Assembly (NCBI RefSeq): GCF_024734665.1
Contig: NZ_CP102931.1
Coordinates: 3,842,001-3,906,000, forward strand
Source of the DNA: Variovorax paradoxus
Lineage (GTDB): Bacteria; Pseudomonadota; Gammaproteobacteria; Burkholderiales; Burkholderiaceae_C
Length of the DNA: 64,000 nt
Direction: 5' to 3'
The position numbers and the translations under genes were made by a program. The notes under the pieces are model-generated. The model was given only the letters and a program-made list of their open reading frames with translations. It searched no databases and had not been told where the DNA came from. Below are positions 1-8,306 of the stretch, one piece after another. How positions within the stretch are numbered: the stretch's first letter is position 1; the number at the start of each line of letters is the position of its first letter.

Positions 1-349
1 CGGCGGCGGCTGGCAGGGCGAAGGCGACCGCGAGCGCGGTGGCGTCGAGGCCCGTCCGCAGAATCTCGTGGGCAACATGCGCCTGGCGGCCTATGCACTG
101 CCCGCCCTGGCCGAGGCCCGCATCGCGCGCATCTGGCTCGGCCTGGAGGCCGAGACGGCCGACGCCATGCCGATCATCGGCGACGTGCCCGGCGTGCCGC
201 GGGCCTACGTGGTTGGCAGCGCCCACTCGGGCTACACCAGCGGTCCGTTCATGGGCCGGATCATGGCCCAGCACATCCTCGGGCAGCAGCCCGAACTGCC
301 TCTTTTCGATCCCGCCCGCCTGTTGGGCATGCCGATGCCCGGCGCTTGA
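1..349 (+). CDS. FAD-dependent oxidoreductase, DAO family (C-terminal part, cut by window edge)
   Basis: Only about the last 115 residues are present; the frame is open from base 2, so the start and the FAD-binding Rossmann region lie outside the window. The visible part (LEAETADAMPIIGDVPG, then a VVGSAHSGYTSGP stretch) is the typical C-terminal end of D-amino-acid-oxidase/glycine-oxidase-like flavoenzymes, where the Gly-rich loop contacts FAD. It stops 12 bp before a DapA-family gene on the same strand, so it is probably an upstream operon partner oxidising an amino acid or imino acid. The family is fairly clear; the substrate cannot be told. Confidence 0.75.
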   Translation, partial: GGGWQGEGDRERGGVEARPQNLVGNMRLAAYALPALAEARIARIWLGLEAETADAMPIIGDVPGVPRAYVVGSAHSGYTSGPFMGRIMAQHILGQQPELPLFDPARLLGMPMPGA

Positions 350-361
350 TAACCCGTTCCC

Positions 362-1297
362 ATGATTCCCCAACAATCCGACGCTTTCCACGGCATCTAT
401 GCCGCCACCCTGTGCCCGCTGCTCGACGACGGCCGCATCGACGAAGCGACGCTGGCGCGTCATCTCGAGGCCAACGCCTTTGTGCCGGGCATGAAGGGCC
501 TGCTGATCAACGGCCATGCCGGCGAGAACTTCTCGCTCTCGCGCGAGGAGAAGCGCCGGGTGACCAAGATCGCATTCGAGGTTTGCGGCGAACGATCGCT
601 GCTGGTGTGCGGCATCAATGCCGAAGACAGCCTCGAGGCCCAGCGTCATGTCGACGACGCCAAGGCGGCCCGGGCCGATGCCGTGCTGGTCTTTCCGCCG
701 TTCTCGTGGGCGCTCTCGCAAGATTCGCGCATGGCGGTAACGCACCACCGGATTGCCAATGCCAACGCGCAGATGCCCCTGATGCTCTACCAGGCCGGCG
801 TCAACGCAGGCACCCTCGCCTATCGTCCCGAGGTGCTGGCAGAGCTCGCCCAGATGCCGCATGTGGTCGGCATCAAGGAGGGAAGCTGGGAGGCAGCAGC
901 CTACGAGGCCAACCGCCGCCTGGTGAAGCGGGTGGCGCCGCACGTCGCAATGATGGCCTCGGGCGACGAGCATCTGCTGACCTGCTTCGCGATCGGCAGC
1001 GAAGGCAGCCTGGTGAGCCTGGCCGCGGTCGTGCCCGAGCTGGTGATCGACCTCGACCTTGCGATCAAGCGTGGCGATCTCGCGCAGGCACGCAATCTCA
1101 ACGACCGCATCTACCCGCTCGCCAAGGCGATCTACGGCACCGCGCCCGGCGGGTACGCCACGGCGCGCCTGAAGACCTGCCTCAAGCTGCTGGGCCGCTT
1201 TCCGAGCGACGCCATGCGCCCGCCGATAGGACCGCTGCCGCGCGATGAAGTCGCGGCACTGGAACGTGCGCTGGCCGAGGCCGGCGTGCACGCCTGA
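362..1297 (+). CDS. Dihydrodipicolinate synthase/N-acetylneuraminate lyase family protein
   Basis: A 311-residue class I aldolase of the DapA/NanA superfamily, close to the usual length of about 300. The Schiff-base lysine is in VVGIKEGSW, the conserved tyrosine in MLYQAG, and the N-terminal loop reads GLLINGHAGE where DapA has a GTTGE motif. Family members make or split pyruvate-derived aldols or deaminate hydroxy-pyrroline carboxylates. It lies 12 bp after a DAO-type flavoenzyme and 28 bp before a hydantoinase, so a catabolic role is more likely than lysine synthesis. The flavoenzyme plus DapA pairing recalls hydroxyproline catabolism, but the hydantoinase does not fit that route and the substrate is open. 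Confidence 0.88.
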   Translation: MIPQQSDAFHGIYAATLCPLLDDGRIDEATLARHLEANAFVPGMKGLLINGHAGENFSLSREEKRRVTKIAFEVCGERSLLVCGINAEDSLEAQRHVDDAKAARADAVLVFPPFSWALSQDSRMAVTHHRIANANAQMPLMLYQAGVNAGTLAYRPEVLAELAQMPHVVGIKEGSWEAAAYEANRRLVKRVAPHVAMMASGDEHLLTCFAIGSEGSLVSLAAVVPELVIDLDLAIKRGDLAQARNLNDRIYPLAKAIYGTAPGGYATARLKTCLKLLGRFPSDAMRPPIGPLPRDEVAALERALAEAGVHA

Positions 1298-1325
1298 ACC
1301 GAACCGACCAAGGAGAGCCCCGCCC

Positions 1326-2738
1326 ATGACCCGCAAGATCATCCGCAACGGCCGCATCGTCACGGCCGTGGACGACTACACCGCCGACCTGCTGATCGAC
1401 GATGGCTGCATCGTCGCCATTGGCCGCGCACTCGATGTCGGCGCCGACGTCGAGGTCATCGATGCCGCCGGCATGCTGGTGCTGCCTGGCGGGGTGGATT
1501 GCCACACCCACATGGACAACACCTTCGGCGACTCGACCACCTGCGACAGCTTCGAGTCGGGCACGCGTTCGGCCGCTTTCGGGGGCACCACGACGATCGT
1601 GGACTTCGCCTTCCAGCGCAAGGGCGTGGGCGTGCTCGAGGCCATCGAACGGGCCCGCGCGAAGGGCGCCGACGGGGCCTGCATCGACTACGGCTTCCAT
1701 GTCATCGTGACCGGCGTGGATGACCAGGCGCTGGCCGACATGCAGCACGCGATCCGGCATGAAGGAGTCTCGAGCTTCAAGATGTTCATGGCCTACCCGG
1801 GTTCGGTGATGGTCGACGACGCGGCCATCTTCCAGGCCATGCGCATGGTCGGGCAGCACGGCGGCATGATCGCGCTGCACGCCGAGAACGGGACCATCAT
1901 CGAGCTCCTCATCAAGGAGGCGCTGGCGCAGGGGCACACCGCACCCAAGTACCACGCGCTCACACGGCCGGCGATCATGGAGGGCGAGGCCACGCACCGC
2001 GGCATCAAGCTCGCCGAACTCGCCGACGCGCCCGTGTACTTCGTTCATCTCTCGGCCAAGGAGGCGCTCAAGCATGTGGTCGAGGCCCGGGACATGGGGG
2101 TGCCGGTGTTTGCCGAAACCTGTCCGCACTACCTGTTCTTCGACGACAGCGCCTACGACAGCGAGGACTTCGATCTGGCGCGCTACGTGATGAGCCCGCC
2201 GCTTCGCTCCAAGGAGTCGCAGCAGGCCTTGTGGACCGCGCTGCGCACCGACGACCTGCAGCTGGTCTCGACCGACCACTGCCCCTTTTGCATGAAGGAA
2301 GGACACCTGGGGCGCGTGAACCAGAAGCCGTACGGTCGGAATGATTTCTCGAAGATCCCCAATGGCGTACCCGGCGTGGAAACACGCATGGCGACGCTCT
2401 ACGACGGCGGTGTGCGCGCGGGCCGCATCTCGCTCAACCGCTTCGTCGAGCTGGTGTCCACAGCGCCGTCGAAGCTGTTCGGACTGTTTCCGCAAAAGGG
2501 CACCATCGCCGTCGGCAGCGATGCAGATCTGGTGATCTTCGATCCCGATGCGCCGCACGTCATCTCGGCGAAAACGCAGCACGGCAACTGCGACTTCACG
2601 CTGTTCGAAGGCCGGGACGTGACGGGGCAAGTGAAGAAGGTGCTGTTGCGCGGCGAGCTCATCGTCGACGGCGACCGATGGCTCGGCAAGACCGGCAGCG
2701 GCCGCTATGTGGCGCGTGGGGAATCGGGCGGCTGGTAG
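1326..2738 (+). CDS. Dihydropyrimidinase / D-hydantoinase
   Basis: A 470-residue cyclic amidohydrolase that opens dihydropyrimidine or hydantoin rings to N-carbamoyl amino acids. All binuclear metal ligands can be read at family spacing: H60 and H62 in DCHTH, the carboxylated lysine K152 in SSFKMF, H185, H241 and D317 in STDHCP. The ATG at 1326 was chosen because an AAGGAGAG ribosome site lies 8 bp upstream and homology begins there, although the frame is open further upstream. It is third in a co-directional run after a DAO enzyme and a DapA-family aldolase. A secreted M20 amidohydrolase follows downstream and could take an N-acylated product, which is inference. Confidence 0.93.
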   Translation: MTRKIIRNGRIVTAVDDYTADLLIDDGCIVAIGRALDVGADVEVIDAAGMLVLPGGVDCHTHMDNTFGDSTTCDSFESGTRSAAFGGTTTIVDFAFQRKGVGVLEAIERARAKGADGACIDYGFHVIVTGVDDQALADMQHAIRHEGVSSFKMFMAYPGSVMVDDAAIFQAMRMVGQHGGMIALHAENGTIIELLIKEALAQGHTAPKYHALTRPAIMEGEATHRGIKLAELADAPVYFVHLSAKEALKHVVEARDMGVPVFAETCPHYLFFDDSAYDSEDFDLARYVMSPPLRSKESQQALWTALRTDDLQLVSTDHCPFCMKEGHLGRVNQKPYGRNDFSKIPNGVPGVETRMATLYDGGVRAGRISLNRFVELVSTAPSKLFGLFPQKGTIAVGSDADLVIFDPDAPHVISAKTQHGNCDFTLFEGRDVTGQVKKVLLRGELIVDGDRWLGKTGSGRYVARGESGGW

Positions 2739-2747
2739 GGTAGCTCC

Positions 2748-3002
2748 GTGCCCACCTACGACTACGCCTGCCCGCGCTGCGGACCGTTCGTCGAACGGCG
2801 GCCGATGGCCCTGTTCGATCGGCCAGCGCCCTGCCCCGCGTGCGGGTCGGAGTCCGGCCGCGTGCTGAGCGTGCCGGCCTCACTGGGCACGCGACGAAGC
2901 GCGGAAGAGCCGCGACACGCTGCAGCGCAGAGCGATGGTTCGAACTACCGGCGACTCCAGGCAGGCGGAGTTTGCGCCTGCTGCCCACGGGCCAATGCTT
3001 GA
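2748..3002 (+). CDS. FmdB-type zinc ribbon protein
   Basis: An 84-residue protein opening MPTYDYACPRCG with a second pair in CPACG, the FmdB/CxxC_CxxC_SSSS regulatory domain seen next to amidase and formamidase genes. It starts at GTG 9 bp after the hydantoinase stop, so it is probably translated in the same operon. The tail beyond residue 50 is low in conserved features and ends with another Cys pair (CACC). Its molecular role is unknown; members are assumed to bind zinc and to have regulatory or chaperone roles. Confidence 0.8.
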   Translation: MPTYDYACPRCGPFVERRPMALFDRPAPCPACGSESGRVLSVPASLGTRRSAEEPRHAAAQSDGSNYRRLQAGGVCACCPRANA

Positions 3003-3037
3003 GCCCTGACAGCGTCGCAGCGACAGGCGACCATGGC

Positions 3038-3052
3038 GAGTCGGCCCGACTC
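3038..3052. other. Perfect 7-bp inverted repeat between fmdB-like and M20 genes
   Basis: GAGTCGG and CCGACTC flank a single C. As RNA it would fold as a 6-bp stem with a GCC loop. No T-run follows, so it is either a poor terminator for the hydantoinase operon or an operator for the M20 gene that starts 58 bp downstream. Confidence 0.35.
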
Positions 3053-3109
3053 TTGCAACCGACTTTCGTTGTCGAACCGGAAGGCAGATGCCTGGATTCG
3101 AGAGACTCA

Positions 3110-4474
3110 ATGCAGACCATGCTCACCATGAAAAAACACTTCGTACAAATCTTGAAGGCGGCCCTGTGCGCAACCGCTCTCGGAGTTGCCGCAGCAGCCT
3201 CGGCCGCGACGCCGCAACCCTTGCTCGACCGCGCGCTTGCCTTGTCCGATGCCTCCGAGCCCAACGTGATCGCCTGGCGCCGGCACATTCACCAGCATCC
3301 CGAACTCGCCTACGAAGAGGTCGAGACCGCCAAATACATTGCCGCGGTGCTGGCCAAGATCCCGGGCATCGAGGTGCAGACCGGCATCGCCGGCACTGGT
3401 ATCAAGGCCGTATTGCGCGGCGGCAAGCCCGGGCCGGTGATCGCGTTGCGCGCCGACATGGACGCACTTCCTGTCGAAGAGCGCAACGATCTGCCGTTCC
3501 GCTCGAAATCCAAGGCGATGTGGCGCGGCCAGGAAGTGTCGGTGGCGCATGTCTGTGGTCACGACACCCATGTGGCCATGCTGCTGGGTGCGGCCCAGGC
3601 GCTCTCAGCGATGCGTGCCGAGTTGCCCGGCACGGTGGTCTTCCTGTTCCAGCCGGCCGAGGAGATCGGGCCTGGCGACCGTCCCAGCGGCGCATTGGCC
3701 ATGGTCAAGGCCGGCGTGCTCGACAACCCGAAGGTCGATGTCGTGCTGGGCCAGCACATCGGGGCGCAGTCGCCCAAGGGCTCGATCTCTTATCGGCCAG
3801 GCGCGATGCTGGCCAGCATCGACGTGTTCAACATCAAGCTCAGCGGTGCCGGCGGGCACGGAGCCGCTCCCTGGGCGGCCAACTCGCCGATGCTCGCGGC
3901 CGCGGAGATCACGCTGGGCCTGCAGAACATCGTCAGCCATCGCACCAACCCGACCATCGATGGCGGTGCCACCGTGGTCACGGTCGGCATGCTTCAAAGC
4001 GGCAATCGCTTCAACATCCTGCCCGAGACCGCCGAACTCTCGGGCACGGTGCGCGCGTTGTCGGCGCAGAACCAGAAGGTCGCTCACGAGCAGATCCGCA
4101 TGAAGGCAGAGCACATCGCGGCCAGCTACGGCGTGAAGGCCGAAGTGCGCATCGACACCGGCGGCGGCTATGGCGTGCTCGTCAACGACGCGCCCGCCAC
4201 CCTGGCCCTTGTCGACGCACTGAAGGCCGCGGCGGGCAAGGACAAGGTCGCGGAAATCCTGCCGTCGATGGGCTCGGAAGATTTCGGCGCGTTCGGCGCC
4301 ACGGGCGTGCCGGTGGTCTTCTGGATCCTCAACGCCTCTCCGTATCCGGATCGCGCCGGCCCGACGAATCACTCGCCGCTGTTCACCATCGACGAATCGG
4401 CGATGCGCATCGGGGTGCGTGCACTGACCAGTGCGACGCTTGCGCACATGACGCGAGCGGACCGCAATCAGTAA
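3110..4474 (+). CDS. Exported M20 family amidohydrolase (hippurate/N-acyl amino acid hydrolase type)
   Basis: A 454-residue metallopeptidase-fold amidohydrolase with a Sec-type signal: a short basic N-terminus, a hydrophobic stretch and cleavage near ASAA about residue 33. Zn-site motifs are in place: HxHPELAYEE near residue 61, RADMDALPVEE near 114, CGHDTH at 149-154, QPAEE at 181-185, and GSEDFGAFG near the C-terminus. The family removes acyl groups from N-acyl amino acids. ATG at 3110 and ATG at 3128 (448 residues) both keep the signal and neither has a strong ribosome site. The export signal is less usual than the cytoplasmic HipO/AbgB forms and implies periplasmic processing before uptake. 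Confidence 0.88.
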   Translation: MQTMLTMKKHFVQILKAALCATALGVAAAASAATPQPLLDRALALSDASEPNVIAWRRHIHQHPELAYEEVETAKYIAAVLAKIPGIEVQTGIAGTGIKAVLRGGKPGPVIALRADMDALPVEERNDLPFRSKSKAMWRGQEVSVAHVCGHDTHVAMLLGAAQALSAMRAELPGTVVFLFQPAEEIGPGDRPSGALAMVKAGVLDNPKVDVVLGQHIGAQSPKGSISYRPGAMLASIDVFNIKLSGAGGHGAAPWAANSPMLAAAEITLGLQNIVSHRTNPTIDGGATVVTVGMLQSGNRFNILPETAELSGTVRALSAQNQKVAHEQIRMKAEHIAASYGVKAEVRIDTGGGYGVLVNDAPATLALVDALKAAAGKDKVAEILPSMGSEDFGAFGATGVPVVFWILNASPYPDRAGPTNHSPLFTIDESAMRIGVRALTSATLAHMTRADRNQ

Positions 4475-4594
4475 CCCTTGGCCGGAAGGGATAGTCTGCA
4501 GGTGGTGGCTCCACGCGCGTCACGTCCAGGGCCGCGCCGGCCAGACAGCACCGCATGGTGAGACTTGCATGACGGGCGTGCAGTAAAAAAACGA

Positions 4595-5347
4595 TCAGGT
4601 GCGCGCGATGGCGATGCCGTCGGCCAGCAACGCCTCGCGGATTCGCCGGGCGAACACGACGGCGCCGGGCTGGTCGCCGTGAAGGCAAAGGGTGTCGGCG
4701 GTCACTGGCACATCGACGCCGTTCACGGAGCGAACGACACCTTCGAGCACCATGCGCCGTACCTGCGCGATGGCCTGTTCGACGTCCTCGATCATGGCGC
4801 CCGGCTGCGAGCGCGGTGTGAGCGTACCGTCGTCCTGGTAGCTGCGGTCTGCGAAAACTTCGGAGCACACCGCCAGGCCCTTGTCGCGCGCGGCCTGGGC
4901 CATGTTCCTGTTCGCCACGAAGAGCTGCAGCGTCGGATCGAAATCGAACACCGCCTGCGCCACCGCTTCGGCGAGCGCCGGCTGCCGCACGGTCATGTTG
5001 TAGAGAGCGCCGTGGGTCTTCACGTGGTGTAGCGATGCGCCCTGGGACCGTGCAAAGCCCTGCAGCGCGCCGACCTGGTAGATCACCAATGCGTAGACCT
5101 CGGCCGGAGACATGTCCATCGCGCGTCGTCCGAAGCCCTGGCGGTCCGGCAGGCCGGGATGGGCGCCCAGCGCCACGCCGTTGGCAATGGCGGCCCGCAC
5201 TGTCTTCAGCATGGTGTCGGGGTCGCTCGCATGAAAGCCGCAGGCGATGTTCGCGGAGGTCACGTGCGGGAGGATCTCGAGGTCCTGCCCCATGACCCAG
5301 GGGCCGAAGCTCTCGCCCATGTCGCAGTTGATGTCGATCGATGGCAT
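4595..5347 (-). CDS. pxpA: 5-oxoprolinase subunit PxpA (LamB/YcsF family)
   Basis: A 250-residue LamB/YcsF protein, the family's normal length, starting MPSIDINCDMGESFG, the family hallmark. Further conserved stretches are NIACGFHASDP, HPGLPDRQGFGRR and VKTHGALYN. PxpA works with PxpB and PxpC in ATP-dependent opening of 5-oxo-L-proline to L-glutamate. It is the last gene of the minus-strand run lysR-pxpB-pxpC-pxpA and starts 50 bp after pxpC, with an AAGGA ribosome site in front of the ATG. The three-subunit context makes the assignment firm. Confidence 0.93.
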   Translation of the reverse strand: MPSIDINCDMGESFGPWVMGQDLEILPHVTSANIACGFHASDPDTMLKTVRAAIANGVALGAHPGLPDRQGFGRRAMDMSPAEVYALVIYQVGALQGFARSQGASLHHVKTHGALYNMTVRQPALAEAVAQAVFDFDPTLQLFVANRNMAQAARDKGLAVCSEVFADRSYQDDGTLTPRSQPGAMIEDVEQAIAQVRRMVLEGVVRSVNGVDVPVTADTLCLHGDQPGAVVFARRIREALLADGIAIART

Positions 5348-5397
5348 GGCTGTGTTTCCTTGTTCCTTGTGAGGGGGGCGTGCGGCTCGATGCGGGC

Positions 5398-6411
5398 TCA
5401 GGTGAGCGCGTGCGCGGCCATCTCCCGCACCAGCGCCAGCCGGTCTTCGAGATCGAGCCATGCCTGCTCGGCCGCCTGCTGGGCCACCGGAGTGAAGCGG
5501 ATGGACGCGCCCGGAAGCGCCTGGGCCAGGCGCGGGAGATCGGCGCTCGCGACATAGGCGATCTTGGGATAGCCGCCCGCGCTTTGGCGGTCGGCCATCA
5601 GCACGATCGGCTGGCCGTCGGGCGGCACTTGCACCGTGCCGAAACTCGTGGCCTCCGAAATCATCTCCAGCGGCTTCGTGAGCCGCAGGCCGGGGCCTTC
5701 GAGGCGGTAACCCATGCGGTTGGATCGCGACGAGATCGCGAAGGGCTGGCTGACAAAGCGCTCCCTCGCCTCGGCAGAGAAGGCGTTCCACTGCGGCCCC
5801 GGTATGAAGCGAACGCCTTCGGGCGATCCGTCCGGCAGTTCGGTTCCGAGGCGCGCTGCCGCCACGAACGGCAAGCCGCTCTGCACCAGGATGCGCTCGA
5901 GCACCAATGTGGGCGCATCCGGGTCCGACGGAGCGAGCGGCACCCGGTCGTTCTTGCGCAGCGCCCGCCCCTCGTGACCGCCGAAGTTTCCGGGCAGGTA
6001 CGTGCTGCGACTGCCGAGCACGGGCGTCGTCGCGAAGCCGCCGCGCACCGCCAGGTACATCCGGGCGCCGCTGCTGCGCTCGCCGAAAGCCAGCGTCACG
6101 CCGCGGCGCAGCAGCACGGCGCAACCCATGGGAACGGGCCGCTCCCCCGCGGTGATGCGGACCTGCGCACCGCAGACCGCCAGCAGCGTGTCCCGACTGA
6201 ACTGAACGGCGGGGCCGGTCAGCGTGCATTCGAGCACGGCCGCATCGTCGGCATTGCCGACCAGCATATTGGCAACCCGGTGCGACCACTCGTCCATGGC
6301 ACCCGTGACTGGCACGCCATGGTGCTGGTGGCCCAGGCGCCCCAGGTCCTGCACCACCGAGAACATGCCCGGCTGCAGAACCTGCATGTGCGCGAACGGG
6401 CCCCGGGTCAC
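5398..6411 (-). CDS. pxpC: 5-oxoprolinase subunit PxpC (biotin-dependent carboxyltransferase-like)
   Basis: A 337-residue KipA/PxpC protein. Recognisable stretches are VLQPGMFSVVQDLGRLGHQHHGVPVTGAMD at the start (quoted here as the family hallmark region, residues about 11-40), a YLPGNFGGHEG loop and a C-terminal SAGGYPKIAYV. The start was set at the GTG at 6411: it overlaps the pxpB stop as GTGA and has AGGAG 8 bp upstream, whereas the ATG at 6387 (329 residues) lacks a good site. Translational coupling to pxpB fits a complex needing equal subunits. It acts with PxpA and PxpB on 5-oxoproline. Confidence 0.9.
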   Translation of the reverse strand: MTRGPFAHMQVLQPGMFSVVQDLGRLGHQHHGVPVTGAMDEWSHRVANMLVGNADDAAVLECTLTGPAVQFSRDTLLAVCGAQVRITAGERPVPMGCAVLLRRGVTLAFGERSSGARMYLAVRGGFATTPVLGSRSTYLPGNFGGHEGRALRKNDRVPLAPSDPDAPTLVLERILVQSGLPFVAAARLGTELPDGSPEGVRFIPGPQWNAFSAEARERFVSQPFAISSRSNRMGYRLEGPGLRLTKPLEMISEATSFGTVQVPPDGQPIVLMADRQSAGGYPKIAYVASADLPRLAQALPGASIRFTPVAQQAAEQAWLDLEDRLALVREMAAHALT

Positions 6412-7172
6412 GACCGGGGCTCCTGCATCTGCGCGAATTGCGAAGGCGAGATCGGATGGAAGCGCACCCGGGCGCCGGGCTGCATCCGCGTCGGCGGGGT
6501 CTTCGTCACATCGAACATGCTCCAAGGGGTGCGGGCGATCACGTTCCAGCCGCCGGGCAGCGCCGTCTGGTAGATGGATGTGATGCCGTTGGCGATGGCG
6601 ACCGACCCTGCCTCCACGAGCAGGCGCGGCGTCGCGCGGCGCGGGACCTTCAGGCGGGGATCGACCGGACCGAAGAACGGGTTGCCCGGCGAGAAGAAGT
6701 AGACGTAGAGCGACATCGGCGTCGCGGAATGCAGCCCCACGACTTCATCGGCCGTCAGGCCACAGCGCCGGGCCACATCTTCCAGGTCGGGGCCGTATTC
6801 GCCGCCATAGCAGGCGGGGATGTCGATCACCTGGTCGTTCACTGGCAGCGCGGGAATGTCAGCGCCCAGCAGCCGCTCGATGCGCCGTGCCAGCTGAAGG
6901 GACGCCGCCCCCTGGCCTCGCGCGAATGCGAGCGGCTGATAGTGCAAGGCCACGGTCGTGAACGCGGGCACCACATCGAACACGCCGGGTAATCCTGCCG
7001 ATGACAGGTACGCAGTGACGTTCTGCACGGTGCGACTGGCCTCGGCGCCGACCTGATCGCCCAGGCGCACCAGGAGGCATCGATCGCCCACCGGTTCGAT
7101 TTGCCAGCCCGTGAGACGGTGCGCAAACCCGCAGGCCCGACCGGGAGGAATCGTCGGAATCGCATCTTGCAT
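6408..7172 (-). CDS. pxpB: 5-oxoprolinase subunit PxpB (KipI-like carboxyltransferase domain)
   Basis: A 254-residue KipI/PxpB protein. Typical stretches are the opening EPVGDRCLLVRLG, IPACYGGEYGPDLEDVA, YFFSPGNPFFGPVDPRL and the C-terminal LPGGWNVIARTPWSMFD. It forms the PxpBC pair that, with PxpA, opens 5-oxoproline at the cost of ATP. It follows the LysR gene by 35 bp on the same strand and ends in a GTGA overlap with pxpC. Its N-terminus is about 20 residues longer than needed (MQDAIPTIPPGRACGF) and no clear ribosome site precedes the ATG, so an inner start is possible. Confidence 0.9.
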   Translation of the reverse strand: MQDAIPTIPPGRACGFAHRLTGWQIEPVGDRCLLVRLGDQVGAEASRTVQNVTAYLSSAGLPGVFDVVPAFTTVALHYQPLAFARGQGAASLQLARRIERLLGADIPALPVNDQVIDIPACYGGEYGPDLEDVARRCGLTADEVVGLHSATPMSLYVYFFSPGNPFFGPVDPRLKVPRRATPRLLVEAGSVAIANGITSIYQTALPGGWNVIARTPWSMFDVTKTPPTRMQPGARVRFHPISPSQFAQMQEPRS

Positions 7173-7207
7173 GTTGGTTGAAGGTAGTTTCAAGTTGGGT
7201 ATGCCAG

Positions 7208-8137
7208 TCAGCCGAGGTGCTGCACCCACTGGGTGCCGCAACGCCTGCAATACGCCTTGCACGCCTGTCGCGCGATGTCGGCGGTGCGCAGCACGATGGG
7301 CGTCGCATTGGGCTGGTGCGAGAGCGCCACGCCGAGTGAGGGTGGCGCGGGCAACGGCAGCACCACGAGTTCGCCACGTTCGATGTGTTCCTTGACCAGC
7401 AAGCCGGGGATGATGCCGACACCGACGCCTTCCCGCACCAGCGACACCAATGCCGCCAGCGACGGTGAACCGGAGATGCGCAGATCGCCCTGCGCCATGC
7501 CCTGGCGCGCCGCGAGCTGCTGCGCGAGATTGACCGCGGCGATGTGCGGTGTCGTGCCGCGCACCTGCGTCAGCAACTGGTGCGAGAGTGTCTTGCGCAG
7601 GGCATCGCGCTTGGGAATGAGCCCGCGCCTGGCGACCCAATGGATCGGCAGCGACATCAGGTCTTCCATGACCGAATAACTGCTGCCGACCTCGTTGCTC
7701 ACCCGCAGGATGAAGTCCAGGGTGCCCCGCATCAACTGGTCGGCCAGGTCGACAGTGAGGTCGACCGTGAGATCGACTTCGACCTGCGGCAGTTGGGTCC
7801 GCATTGCTTTCATGAAGTCGGGCAACCAGGTGTGCACGGCCGTCTCGAGCACGCCGACGCGGATGCGGCCACCGATCGCGCTGCCGCTTGCCGCAGCAGC
7901 CTGGATGGCGCGCGTTGCCTCCAGCACACCTTCGGCATGGCGCAGCAGGCGCGCGCCATCCGGCGTGATGCGCATGGTCTTGTGGTCGTAGTCGAACAGC
8001 GTGACGCCCAGTTCCTCCTCGAGACTGCGCACACGCATCGAGATGGTCCCAGGCGTGGCATTGAGGTGCTCCGCCACGCGGCGCACGCTGCAGATGCGGG
8101 CCAGCATCACGAAGGTCTCGATGAATTTGGTGTTCAC
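7208..8137 (-). CDS. LysR-type transcriptional regulator of the 5-oxoproline module
   Basis: A 309-residue LysR regulator with the winged helix-turn-helix in about residues 3-62 (LARICSVRRVAEHLNATPGTIS, then RVRSLEEELGVTLF in the next helix) and a periplasmic-binding-like effector domain after residue 90. It is first gene of lysR-pxpB-pxpC-pxpA and is divergent from a D-glutamate-cyclase-like gene plus a Liv transporter. The shared 169-bp gap holds a perfect T-N11-A palindrome, so it probably controls both arms and itself. Odd points: the loop VDLTVDLTVDL comes from a 12-bp tandem duplication, and the protein ends with a CRRC motif. Confidence 0.93.
   Translation of the reverse strand: MNTKFIETFVMLARICSVRRVAEHLNATPGTISMRVRSLEEELGVTLFDYDHKTMRITPDGARLLRHAEGVLEATRAIQAAAASGSAIGGRIRVGVLETAVHTWLPDFMKAMRTQLPQVEVDLTVDLTVDLADQLMRGTLDFILRVSNEVGSSYSVMEDLMSLPIHWVARRGLIPKRDALRKTLSHQLLTQVRGTTPHIAAVNLAQQLAARQGMAQGDLRISGSPSLAALVSLVREGVGVGIIPGLLVKEHIERGELVVLPLPAPPSLGVALSHQPNATPIVLRTADIARQACKAYCRRCGTQWVQHLG
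7748..7771 (-). repeat. 12-bp tandem duplication inside lysR
   Basis: Two 12-bp copies (GTCGACAGTGAG and GTCGACCGTGAG on the plus strand, one mismatch) lie head to tail, and a third diverged unit follows. They encode the DLTV-DLTV-DLAD stretch near the start of the effector domain. The length is a multiple of three, so the frame is kept. Confidence 0.7.
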
Positions 8138-8201
8138 TTGCTCCTGATCCAGTGCGCGAGCGCACTACGTTGCAGCCTCATTCCCCGGTGTGGGGCGCGC
8201 G

Positions 8202-8222
8202 CTGTTCAATTTCTCTGAACAG
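8202..8222. promoter_or_regulatory. Candidate LysR operator between the pxp arm and the transporter arm
   Basis: CTGTTCA and TGAACAG form a perfect 7-bp inverted repeat around a 7-base spacer. It contains the T-N11-A pattern that LysR-type regulators bind. It sits 65 bp before the lysR start codon and 85 bp before the divergent cyclase-like gene, the usual place for a shared operator. A second, weaker inverted repeat (AGCAA-N5-TTGCT, 8273-8287) lies nearer the cyclase-like gene, and GCAAATTCCT occurs twice (8230-8239 and 8274-8283). Confidence 0.65.
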
Positions 8223-8306
8223 TGCCCGCGCAAATTCCTCGATGGACGCGGTGCACTGCGATTTCTACAGTAAGCAAATTCCTTGCTCACTTCCCTCGAG
8301 AACCCG

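Noticed and set aside
1182..2630. Long minus-strand open frame opposite the hydantoinase gene
   Set aside because: It is the mirror of a high-GC gene with complete catalytic residues on the plus strand; it has no known motif and no ribosome site.
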